Made by a program: the position numbers and the translations under genes | The notes under the pieces: model-generated | What the model was told of the DNA's origin: nothing | Databases searched by the model: none | What the model saw: only the letters and a program-made list of their open reading frames with translations | In this document: positions 52,049-59,580 of the stretch, piece by piece | Position numbering within the stretch: position 1 is the first letter of the stretch | Layout: every line of letters starts with the position of its first letter | Source of the DNA: Bradyrhizobium sp. LLZ17 | GTDB taxonomy: Bacteria; Pseudomonadota; Alphaproteobacteria; Rhizobiales; Xanthobacteraceae | Length of the DNA stretch: 64,000 bases | Assembly (NCBI RefSeq): GCF_041200145.1 | Contig: NZ_CP165734.1 | Location: 2,542,001-2,606,000 of the forward strand | Reading direction: 5' to 3'

Positions 52049-54754
52049 TTATCCCGCCGCGCCCGCTACTTTCGCCTGTTTCGCCGGCGCGAGCTCGGTC
52101 GCGGCGATCAGCTGCTTCAGCTCGGGGATACAGGAACCGCAATTGGTGCCGGCCTTGAGTTTCGCGCCGATCTCGGCGGCGGTGCGGGCGCCGGCTGCGA
52201 TGGTGTCGCAGATGGTGCCGCGGCCGACGCCGAAACAGGCGCAGACGATCGGGCCGGTCGAGGCGGCGCCTTCGCTGGATTTGCCGGACAGCAGCATGCG
52301 GCGCTGCTCGTCGGTGACGTGATCGGCGGCGAACATGCTCTTCACCACCTCCCAGTCGCCGGCGTCATGCGCGGGGCCGACGAACAAGCAGGCCTCGATA
52401 CGATCGCCTGTGAACGAGGCCGCGCGATAAACGCCGCCGCCGAAATCGCGGTACTCGGCGACATCCTCGCCGGCGACGCCATCGAGCCAGGCCGGCCAGC
52501 GCGCGAGATCGGCATTGTCGGCGAAGAGATAGCCGAAGCCGCCGGCGACGCTGGCGCGGGTCCACAACAGGTTCGGCGGCAGATCGAGCTGCTTTCGCGA
52601 CAGCGCAAAACCGCGGAAGACGTATTCATACGGCGCGATGGCAGCCGGCGTAGCCTTCGATTCCGGCTGGCCCGAGAACGGATCTGTGAATGGAGCGACC
52701 AGCGCGCCGACGCGGCCGTGCGAGGTGTTCATCTGGCTCCAGTGGATCGGCGCGAACAGCGTGCCGCGCTGCTGCCGTTCGCTGACGACGACCTTCAGGA
52801 TGCACTGGCCGTAATCCGTGGTGATGCGGGCAAACCCGTCATGAGCGATGCCGTATTTATTGGCGTCATCGGGATGAATCTCGACGAACGGTTCCGGCAG
52901 ATGCGCGCCCAGCCGCTGGCTCAGGCCGGTGCGCGTCATGGTGTGCCACTGGTCGCGGATGCGCCCGGTATTGAGCCGCAGGGGTCGCGACGGGCCCGTC
53001 TCGCTACGCAGCGCCGGCACCTCGGGCGCGACGAAGCGGCCCTTGCCGTCATTGGTGAAGAAGCCGCCTTGCGCGAAGAAGCGCTCGCCGGGCGCCTGGT
53101 CTTCGCGTGCCGGCCATTGCACGGGTTTCAAGCCATCGAAGCCTTCATCGGACAACGAGGTGAGCGCGCCGATATCGAAATCGCGGCTGCCATTGTTCTC
53201 GAACGCCGAGAGCGCGGCGTGCTCGCGGAAAATGTCGGCTGCGGATTTGTAATTGAAACTGTCGCCGAAGCCGAGACGTTTTGCGGTCTCGCTCAGGATC
53301 CACCAGTCAGGCCGCGCCTCGCCCGGCGCCGGCAGGAAGGAGCGCTGGCGCGAGATGCGGCGCTCGGAATTGGTCACCGTGCCCGATTTCTCGCCCCAGG
53401 CCAGCGCCGGCAGCAGCACATGCGGGCCGGCCTCGACCGTGTCGTTGGAGAGCACGTTCTCGGACACCACGAACAGCTCGAGCTTCTTCAGGGCCTCGCG
53501 CACGACATCGGCGTCGGGCAGCGAGACCGCGGGGTTGGTGCCCATCACCCAAAGCGCCTTGACCTCGCCGCGGTTGATGGCCTCGAACAGCTGCACCGCC
53601 TTCAACCCTTCATGGGTGGCGATGCGCGGCGCCTTCCAGAACCGCCGCACGCGGTCGATGTCGGGCGGCGTGAAGTTCATGTGCGCGGCGAGCTGGTTGG
53701 CGAGGCCGCCGACCTCGCGGCCGCCCATCGCGTTGGGCTGGCCGGTGAGTGAGAACGGCGAAGCGCCCGGCTTGCCGATACGTCCCGTCGCGAGATGGCA
53801 GTTCAGGATGGCGTTGACCTTGTCGGTGCCCTGCGCCGACTGGTTGACGCCCTGCGAATAGAGCGTGACGACCCGCTCGGTGTCGCGGAACATCTTGAAA
53901 AAAGCCGCAACGTCCTGCTCGGTCAGGCCGGTGGCGAGCGCGGTCGCCGTGACGCTGCCGGCGATGTTGCGCGCACGTGCCAACGCATCCTCGAAGCCCG
54001 AGGTGTTATTTGCAATGTAGTCCTGGTCGAGCGCATTGCTGTCGACGAGATGAACGAACAGGCCCGAGAACAACGCGGTGTCGGTGCCGGGCTTGAGGCC
54101 GAGGAACAAGTCGACGTCGCTCGCAGTGTCGGTGCGGCGCGGATCGATCACGATCATGCGCGCGCCGCGCTCCTGCCGGTTCTTCAGCATGCGCTGGAAC
54201 AGCACCGGGTGGCACCAGGCCGCATTGGAGCCGACGAAGACCAGCAGGTCGGCCCGGTCGAGATCCTCGTAACAGCCGGGCACGGTGTCGGCGCCGAAGG
54301 CGCGGCGATGACCGGCGACCGAGGACGACATGCAGAGCCGCGAATTGGTGTCGACATTGGCGGTGCCGACAAAGCCCTTCATCAGCTTGTTGGCGACGTA
54401 ATAGTCCTCGGTCAACAATTGGCCGGAGAGATAGAACGCGACGGCATCGGCGCCATCGCGCGCAACGATGTGCTGCATGCGGTGGGCGACATGGTCGAGC
54501 GCATCGCTCCAGGCCACGCGCTCGAGCACGCCCTTGCAGCGGATCATGGGATAGAGCAGCCGGCTTTCGAGCCCGACGGTCTCGCCGAGCGCCGACCCTT
54601 TCGAGCAGAGCCGGCCGAAATTGGCGGGATGATCGGGATCGCCCGCGATCGCCGCGCCGCCCTTTCCGTCAGGGGTTGCCAGCACGCCGCAGCCGACGCC
54701 GCAGTAGGGACAAGTCGTCTTGGTGGCACGCAAGGTGGGATCGATCGCGGTCAT
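52049..54754 (-). CDS. nasC: assimilatory nitrate reductase catalytic subunit NasC
   Basis: A 901-residue molybdopterin oxidoreductase that reduces nitrate to nitrite in the cytoplasm. N-terminal [4Fe-4S] ligands are C15, C18, C22 and C50 (TTCPYCGVGC ... FGRLCSKG). The Mo-bis-MGD domains follow (VDTNSRLCMSS, GVNQSAQGTDKVNAILNCHLATGRIGKPG, MGTNPAVSLPD, FVEIHPDDANKYGI). The C-terminus adds a BFD-like [2Fe-2S] domain (CACFGVGRGTICDTI ... GTNCGSCIPELKQL), the normal extra cluster of NADH-linked assimilatory enzymes. It ends the narK-bjgb-flp-nasC operon and starts 15 bases after flp. Confidence 0.97.
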   Translation of the reverse strand: MTAIDPTLRATKTTCPYCGVGCGVLATPDGKGGAAIAGDPDHPANFGRLCSKGSALGETVGLESRLLYPMIRCKGVLERVAWSDALDHVAHRMQHIVARDGADAVAFYLSGQLLTEDYYVANKLMKGFVGTANVDTNSRLCMSSSVAGHRRAFGADTVPGCYEDLDRADLLVFVGSNAAWCHPVLFQRMLKNRQERGARMIVIDPRRTDTASDVDLFLGLKPGTDTALFSGLFVHLVDSNALDQDYIANNTSGFEDALARARNIAGSVTATALATGLTEQDVAAFFKMFRDTERVVTLYSQGVNQSAQGTDKVNAILNCHLATGRIGKPGASPFSLTGQPNAMGGREVGGLANQLAAHMNFTPPDIDRVRRFWKAPRIATHEGLKAVQLFEAINRGEVKALWVMGTNPAVSLPDADVVREALKKLELFVVSENVLSNDTVEAGPHVLLPALAWGEKSGTVTNSERRISRQRSFLPAPGEARPDWWILSETAKRLGFGDSFNYKSAADIFREHAALSAFENNGSRDFDIGALTSLSDEGFDGLKPVQWPAREDQAPGERFFAQGGFFTNDGKGRFVAPEVPALRSETGPSRPLRLNTGRIRDQWHTMTRTGLSQRLGAHLPEPFVEIHPDDANKYGIAHDGFARITTDYGQCILKVVVSERQQRGTLFAPIHWSQMNTSHGRVGALVAPFTDPFSGQPESKATPAAIAPYEYVFRGFALSRKQLDLPPNLLWTRASVAGGFGYLFADNADLARWPAWLDGVAGEDVAEYRDFGGGVYRAASFTGDRIEACLFVGPAHDAGDWEVVKSMFAADHVTDEQRRMLLSGKSSEGAASTGPIVCACFGVGRGTICDTIAAGARTAAEIGAKLKAGTNCGSCIPELKQLIAATELAPAKQAKVAGAAG

Positions 54755-54769
54755 ATCAAGCTACCTCCA

Positions 54770-55987
54770 TCAAGCCGCTTTGGAGGAACGCGCGAGCGCG
54801 CGGCCGAACATCATGTCGGTACGGATCGCGGTAATCTTCTCGCGGGTGCGGATCAGTTCGAGATACCAGAGCGCATCGGCGGTATCGCCGATCAGCACTG
54901 CGCCGGTGACGCATCCGTCGGCGATCACGAGCTTCTTGTAGGTGCCGCGCCTGCGGTCGCTGAGCACGAGGCTTTCGCTGCCCTCCCCGCCCATGAAGTC
55001 GCCGGCCGAAAACACGCTGACGCCGGACACTTTGAGGTTAGTCGAGACCACGCTGCCTTGGTAGGAGGCAGGCTTGCCGCCGAGATGCCGCGCGAGAACG
55101 CGGGCCTGCTCATAGGCCGGCTCGACCAGTCCATAACAGGTGCCGCGATGCTCGGCGCATTCGCCGAGCGCGTAGATGTCTGACGACGCGGTCTGCATCA
55201 CATCGTCGACGACGACGCCGCGGTTAACGGCGATGCCGGCCTCCTTGGCCAGTGCGACGTTGGGCCGGATGCCGGCCGCGAAGATCACCGCGTCGGCCTC
55301 GATGCGGCTGCCGTCGGCGAGCTCGACGGCTTCGACGCGGCCGTCGCCATGAATACAGGCGGTCGAGGCATTGAGCAGGATGCGGATGCCCTTGCGCTCG
55401 ACCAGCGTCTTGAGCAAATCGGCCGCGGGCCCATCGAGCTGACGCTCCATCAGCCGGTCCATCAGATGCAGCAGAGTCACCGGCGCGCCGGCCTTGGCCA
55501 GCCCGTAGGCTGCTTCGAGTCCGAGCAGACCACCACCGACGACGACGACGCGCTTCCTGGCGGCCGCAAGCGTCAGCAGCAGGTCGACGTCGCGGGTGTC
55601 GCGAAAGGTGTGCACGCCGGCGAGATCGGCGCCGGGCACGTTCAACCGCAGCGGCGTCGAGCCGGTGGCAAGCACGAGCTTGGAATATTCCATGCTCTCT
55701 TCCCCCGCGATCTTGAGCTCGCGGCGGCCGGTGTCGATCTCGGTGACGCGGTAGCCGTAACGCACGGTGACGCCGCGATGACGCCACCAATCGGCAGGCC
55801 GGAGCTCGATCTCGTGCGAGCCGGTCTCGCCGGCGAGCACGGAGGAGAGCAGCACGCGATTGTAAGCGAGCCGCGGCTCCTCGCCGATGACGGCGACCGC
55901 GTAGCGGCCGAGCGCCGTCTTGGCGAGTTCGTCGACCAGCCGCGCGGCCGCCATACCGTTACCGACGATGACGAGCGGTTCACTCAC
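54770..55987 (-). CDS. flp: FAD-dependent NAD(P)H oxidoreductase of the nitrate assimilation operon
   Basis: 405 residues. FAD motif PLVIVGNGMAAARLVDEL at the N-terminus, LVLATGSTPLRLNVPG near 105, NAD motif RVVVVGGGLLGLEAAYGLA near 145 and a second FAD contact IYALGECAEHRG near 270. It resembles the N-terminal flavin part of nitrite reductase NirB. In Bradyrhizobium diazoefficiens the equivalent Flp passes electrons from NADH to the nitrate reductase NasC and also to the haemoglobin Bjgb for NO removal. It starts 10 bases after bjgb. Confidence 0.95.
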   Translation of the reverse strand: MSEPLVIVGNGMAAARLVDELAKTALGRYAVAVIGEEPRLAYNRVLLSSVLAGETGSHEIELRPADWWRHRGVTVRYGYRVTEIDTGRRELKIAGEESMEYSKLVLATGSTPLRLNVPGADLAGVHTFRDTRDVDLLLTLAAARKRVVVVGGGLLGLEAAYGLAKAGAPVTLLHLMDRLMERQLDGPAADLLKTLVERKGIRILLNASTACIHGDGRVEAVELADGSRIEADAVIFAAGIRPNVALAKEAGIAVNRGVVVDDVMQTASSDIYALGECAEHRGTCYGLVEPAYEQARVLARHLGGKPASYQGSVVSTNLKVSGVSVFSAGDFMGGEGSESLVLSDRRRGTYKKLVIADGCVTGAVLIGDTADALWYLELIRTREKITAIRTDMMFGRALARSSKAA

Positions 55988-55997
55988 AAGGCATCTC

Positions 55998-56426
55998 CTA
56001 TTCAGCCGCCTGCGACTGCGTGCCGTAGGCCTCGGAAATCATGAAGCCGGACAGCACGCCGTAGGCGTCGGTCCAGGCTTTTGCCAGTTCGGGCGTCCAG
56101 GCCTCGCCGAGGCCCTTCTCCAGCGTCCACAGCAAGCTCGCGCCGACCACGGGGTAGTGCTCAGCCTTGGCGCCGTAGGCAACGTGGCGCTTGGCGAGGG
56201 CCGAGGCCGCGGGCAGAATCGATTCCAGATTCGACAGGCCGCCGACCACGGCGGCGAGCATGCCCATCAGCTTCTTGCGCTGCTCGGTCATGTCCTCGGG
56301 AAACATCGCGCGCACCGATGGCGCCACCTCGAACAGGCGATCGTAGAACAGCACCGCGGCCGTTTCTGAAATCGGCGCGACCTTGGAAAAGCTCTGCTGG
56401 ACGAGGGTGATCTGCTCGGGTGTCAT
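55998..56426 (-). CDS. bjgb: single-domain haemoglobin Bjgb
   Basis: 142 residues from ATG 56426 (MTPEQITLVQQSFSKV), the start giving the normal length of single-domain bacterial globins. Proximal haem ligand His90 in AKAEHYPVVGASLL and distal Tyr28 in LFYDRLFEV match Vitreoscilla-type globins. In Bradyrhizobium Bjgb detoxifies nitric oxide formed during nitrate and nitrite reduction, using Flp as reductase. The gene lies between narK and flp; a haloed pair of palindromes separates it from narK, so its expression may differ from that of the transporter. Confidence 0.96.
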   Translation of the reverse strand: MTPEQITLVQQSFSKVAPISETAAVLFYDRLFEVAPSVRAMFPEDMTEQRKKLMGMLAAVVGGLSNLESILPAASALAKRHVAYGAKAEHYPVVGASLLWTLEKGLGEAWTPELAKAWTDAYGVLSGFMISEAYGTQSQAAE

Positions 56427-56506
56427 GATGTTCTCCTGCCTGTTGGGTTTGCCTTGGTGCGCGCCATTGCGAACCAGGTTCATGAGTCAAACTGTCGGGG
56501 CAATGC

Positions 56507-56605
56507 TTCTCCCCGCGTGCGGGGAGAAGCGGAATTGCAGCAGGCTCTATTGTTTGAGCATGACCTTGTCGGAAAGCCGCTGCACAGTTTTCCGGATCAT
56601 GCTCT
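56507..56605. repeat. two palindromes between narK and bjgb
   Basis: CTTCTCCCCGCGTGCGGGGAGAAG is a compact hairpin near 56509-56532. It is followed by TTGAGCATGACCTTGTCGGAAAGC at 56554 pairing with GTTTTCCGGATCATGCTC ending at 56604. The second motif, GAGCATGATCCGGAAAA, is a widespread Rhizobiales repeat as far as I recall. The repeat overlaps the narK stop codon region inside the operon. Confidence 0.8.
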
Positions 56606-57983
56606 AGATGCGTGCTTCGGCGAGGCTTGGCGCGCCTTCACCTTGCGGGCTGCGACGGAGGTAGAACCACCAGGTGAGTCCGAGGCAGGCGCCGTAGAAC
56701 ACCAGGAAGATGGCGAGCGCGAACTGCGGCCCGCCCGTCATGGCGATCGACTTGCCGAAACTACTCGGGATCAAATAGCCACCGACGGCACCGACGGCGC
56801 CGATGAAGCCGACGGCCGCACCGCTCTCGATGCTCGCGGCCTTCAGTGCCATCGCGCGCGCCGCATCGCCCTTGCCGCGCACCTTGAACAGGTTCTCCTC
56901 GCGGAAGATCGAAGGGATCATCCGGTAGGTCGAGCCGTTGCCGATGCCTGTCGTGACGAACAGGATCAGGAACATGGTGAGGAAGCCGCCGAAATCCTTC
57001 TGCCCCACGAAGTAGAGCACGCCGATCGTGGCCGCCGCCATTGCGATGAAATTCCAGAACGTGATGACGGAGCCGCCGACTTTGTCGGCGAGCCAGCCGC
57101 CGAATGGGCGCGCCAGCGAGCCAACCAAAGGACCCAGGAATGCGATCGCGATCGTCACAGCTGGAAACTGCGTCTTGATCAGCAGCGGAAACGCTGCGGA
57201 GTAGCCGATGAAGGAGCCGAAGGTCCCGATGTAGATAAAGGCCATGATCCAGGTGTGCTTGCGCTTCACGATCGCGAGCTGGTTCTTGATCGACGACTTG
57301 GCCGAGGTCAGGTTGTTCATGAAGAACACTGCGCCGAGCACCGCGACCACGATCGGCAGAACCCACATCAACCCGGCGTTCTGGAGGTAAACGCCGGCGA
57401 CCGGGCTCGCCTGGAACAGGTTGATGACCGCAAGTGTCATCAGAATCGGCGTCAGCAGCTGCACGCTGGAGACACCGATGTTGCCGCCCGCCGCGTTGAG
57501 CCCGAGCGCCCATCCCTTCATCTTATCCGGGAAGAAGAAGGAGATGTTGGTCATGCTCGAGGCGAAGTTGCCGCCGCCGAGACCGGCGGTCGAGGCGATC
57601 AGCAGCATCAACCAGAACGGCGTGTCGGGCTGGCTCACGAAATAGGCAAGCGACAGCGTCGGAATGAACAGGATCGCTGCGCTGAAGATGGTCCAGTTGC
57701 GGCCGCCGAAGGTCGTAACCGCGAAAGTATAGGGGAAGCGCATCAACGCGCCGATCAGGCCGGGCACGGCCACCAGCTGGAACAACTCGTCAGTCGTATA
57801 GTGGAAGCCCGCCTGCGGCAGCTTGGTAGCGACGATGCTCCAGATCAGCCACACCGAGAAGCCGATATGCTCCGCGACGATCGACCAGATCAGGTTACGC
57901 CGGGCGACTGCTTTGCCGCCCGCATTCCAGAACGCCTCGTCTTCGGGGCGCCAGTCAGAAATCCACGTCGGATTCTTGGTCAT
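56604..57983 (-). CDS. narK: nitrate/nitrite transporter, MFS NarK family
   Basis: 459 residues and about twelve membrane helices. NarK/NasA signature stretches: GLGGGNFASSMTNISFFFPDKMKGWALGLNAAGGNIGVSSVQLL and FLGPLVGSLARPFGGWLADKVGGSVITFWNF, with the Arg-rich motifs that bind nitrate. In the B. diazoefficiens operon this protein takes up nitrate and exports nitrite. Start ATG 57983 is preceded by GGAAGGGACATTCA. First gene of narK-bjgb-flp-nasC, behind a roughly 230-base leader with a possible sigma-54 promoter. Confidence 0.96.
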   Translation of the reverse strand: MTKNPTWISDWRPEDEAFWNAGGKAVARRNLIWSIVAEHIGFSVWLIWSIVATKLPQAGFHYTTDELFQLVAVPGLIGALMRFPYTFAVTTFGGRNWTIFSAAILFIPTLSLAYFVSQPDTPFWLMLLIASTAGLGGGNFASSMTNISFFFPDKMKGWALGLNAAGGNIGVSSVQLLTPILMTLAVINLFQASPVAGVYLQNAGLMWVLPIVVAVLGAVFFMNNLTSAKSSIKNQLAIVKRKHTWIMAFIYIGTFGSFIGYSAAFPLLIKTQFPAVTIAIAFLGPLVGSLARPFGGWLADKVGGSVITFWNFIAMAAATIGVLYFVGQKDFGGFLTMFLILFVTTGIGNGSTYRMIPSIFREENLFKVRGKGDAARAMALKAASIESGAAVGFIGAVGAVGGYLIPSSFGKSIAMTGGPQFALAIFLVFYGACLGLTWWFYLRRSPQGEGAPSLAEARI

Positions 57984-58223
57984 TGAATGTCCCTTCCAGA
58001 CTCACCGCTGCGTCATTGCAGGCTTCAGCCCCCACACGGAGGCGCGCGCCGAGGCCAAGCCCCGGTGGCGAGTTCATGATGCTGATGGATGATGATGAAG
58101 GACGGCGTCGTTGGCGTCGCCAAATGGCTTTTCAATTTCCATGCCAACTGCCGTAAGCCGCGAATGAAAGATATTTCAGTAACTTACTCGACCTGCCTTA
58201 AAAATCGGCAGGCCTATTCAGCG

Positions 58224-58239
58224 TGCAAATCGGGCGCCT
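58224..58239 (-). promoter_or_regulatory. candidate sigma-54 promoter for narK
   Basis: On the minus strand AGGCGCCCGATTTGCA has the GG-N10-GC spacing (GG at 58238-58237, GC at 58226-58225) and the full TTGCA -12 box; the -24 box matches only in part. Transcription would begin near 58213, where the hairpin GGCCTGCC-gatttttaa-GGCAGGTC forms the 5' end of the leader. Confidence 0.5.
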
Positions 58240-58248
58240 CGCTCAATC

Positions 58249-58265
58249 TTTGTGCGGCGCACAAA
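58249..58265. promoter_or_regulatory. inverted repeat between the two sigma-54 promoter candidates
   Basis: TTTGTGC-GGC-GCACAAA is a perfect 7-bp inverted repeat about 140 bases upstream of the plus-strand -24 box. AATATTGAGC and AATATTTGAGC follow at 58264-58293. The position suits an activator site serving both directions. It is not the classical NtrC consensus, so the binding protein is open. Confidence 0.45.
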
Positions 58266-58401
58266 TATTGAGCTGAGTGTCGAATATTTGAGCGAAGGCG
58301 ACGGATTCTGGCTCAAAGCACCGCCCGATCTGCGGGGTCCGATACGAAGAGTCGCTTGGCTGGAGCCGATTTCAGACCCGTCGCGACATCACCGGTACCG
58401 A

Positions 58402-58417
58402 TGGCACGTGGATTGCT
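58402..58417 (+). promoter_or_regulatory. sigma-54 promoter of the formate/nitrite transporter gene
   Basis: TGGCACGTGGATTGCT matches the RpoN consensus TGGCACG-N4-TTGCW at every fixed position, with GG at 58403-58404 and GC at 58415-58416. The start point would be near 58428, giving a leader of about 245 bases before the transporter ATG. No gene is visible in that leader. Confidence 0.82.
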
Positions 58418-58603
58418 TGCAAAACCATCACTCAGTCAATGACGACTGCGGCCCGCCGATATGTTGAGGCCCTCCAAAGGCTGAAACTCGGGGAGAGCAA
58501 CACTGCTTCGCTGAGCCTGCCGGGCACAGTCGTCGTCACGCGATCCCATGCGAGATTCCCAATTCCTTTGGTCCGCAGGTTTCCGGCTCGCCGGCATGTG
58601 CGG

Positions 58604-58653
58604 AGACAGCGTCCTGACAACGGCACCGTCCCGAACCAAACGCGCTGTCTTTT
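58604..58653 (+). terminator. terminator-like hairpin in the transporter leader
   Basis: AGACAGCG (58604-58611) pairs perfectly with CGCTGTCT (58643-58650), followed by TTT. Inside the loop ACGG-CA-CCGT (58620-58629) forms a second small hairpin. It lies between the sigma-54 promoter and the ribosome binding site (AAGGAAA) of the transporter gene, so read-through would be needed for expression. Confidence 0.6.
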
Positions 58654-58674
58654 CACACAAGCAAAGGAAACCTG

Positions 58675-59514
58675 ATGTCGTATCTCGCCCCTTCGGAATT
58701 CGTCACCAAGATGGTGGACGCGGGTGAATCCAAAATCTTCATGTCGACCAGGGATACCATCATCCGCGCATACATGGCCGGCGCCATCCTCGCGCTTGCC
58801 GCCTGGTTCGCCATCACGATCAACGTGAACACGGGTCAGCCGCTCATCGGCGCGCTGCTGTTTCCGGTCGGGTTCTCCATGCTCTATCTGTTGGGCTTCG
58901 ACCTCTTGACCGGCGTGTTCGTGCTCTCCCCGCTCGCCCTGATCGACAAGCGCCCCGGCGTCACCTTCGGCGGCGTACTGCGGAACTGGGGGCTTGTCTT
59001 CATCGGCAATTTCGCCGGCGCCCTGACGGTGGCCTTCATGATGGCCTTCGTCACGACGTTCGGCTTCACGCAGGATCCCGACAAGGTGGGCACGGCTATC
59101 GGCAATATCGGCGAAGGCCGCACGCTCGGCTACGCCGCGCACGGCGCGGCCGGCATGGCGACGCTGTTCATCCGCGGCATGCTCTGCAACTGGATGGTCT
59201 CGACCGGCGTCGTGGGGGCCATGATCTCCACCTCGGTGCCCGGCAAGGTCATCGCGATGTGGATGCCGATCCTGGTGTTCTTCTACATGGTGTTCGAACA
59301 TTCCGTCGTGAACATGTTCCTGTTCCCGTCGGGCCTGATGCTCCACGCCAAATTCTCGATCATGGATTACTTCATCTGGAACGAGATTCCGACCGTGCTG
59401 GGCAACCTCGTGGGCGGCCTCGCCTTCACCGGCATGACCCTGTACGCGACGCACGTGCTGACCCAGCCCAAGCGCCAGGTCGCCGCGAAGGGCTCCACCC
59501 GCGCTGCGGCCTGA
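58675..59514 (+). CDS. formate/nitrite transporter family protein (NirC/FocA-like)
   Basis: 279 residues with about six membrane helices. FNT marks: LIGALLFPVGFSMLYLLGFDLLTGVFVLSP early, NWGLVFIGNFAGALTVAFMMAF, GMLCNWMVSTGVVGAMIS, and the pore His in MVFEHSVVNMFLFPSGL. These pentameric channels carry formate, nitrite or similar anions. Next to the nitrate assimilation operon, nitrite is the likely cargo, either recovering nitrite for assimilation or relieving its build-up. Start ATG 58675 has AAGGAAA upstream. It is followed by a terminator and then the phosphatase-kinase gene. Confidence 0.94.
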   Translation: MSYLAPSEFVTKMVDAGESKIFMSTRDTIIRAYMAGAILALAAWFAITINVNTGQPLIGALLFPVGFSMLYLLGFDLLTGVFVLSPLALIDKRPGVTFGGVLRNWGLVFIGNFAGALTVAFMMAFVTTFGFTQDPDKVGTAIGNIGEGRTLGYAAHGAAGMATLFIRGMLCNWMVSTGVVGAMISTSVPGKVIAMWMPILVFFYMVFEHSVVNMFLFPSGLMLHAKFSIMDYFIWNEIPTVLGNLVGGLAFTGMTLYATHVLTQPKRQVAAKGSTRAAA

Positions 59515-59533
59515 TCGATTGCGACTCAAACAA

Positions 59534-59568
59534 GGGAGCCTCGCCTGCTAGGGTGAGGCTCCTTTCTG
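59534..59568 (+). terminator. intrinsic terminator after the formate/nitrite transporter
   Basis: GGAGCCTC (59535-59542) and GAGGCTCC (59555-59562) form an 8-bp GC-rich stem, followed by TTTCTGTT. It precedes the phosphatase-kinase ATG by about 15 bases, so that gene depends on partial read-through or a promoter of its own. Confidence 0.8.
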
Positions 59569-59580
59569 TTGGTGACAAGA

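Noticed and set aside
51866..53752. A 628-codon open frame on the plus strand across nasC
   Set aside because: Shadow of the nitrate reductase gene, Arg/Gly/Ala-rich and without motifs.
58249..58265. TTTGTGCGGCGCACAAA as a classical NtrC site
   Set aside because: The half-sites are oriented GTGC...GCAC rather than the GCAC...GTGC of NtrC, so it is listed only as an unassigned inverted repeat.
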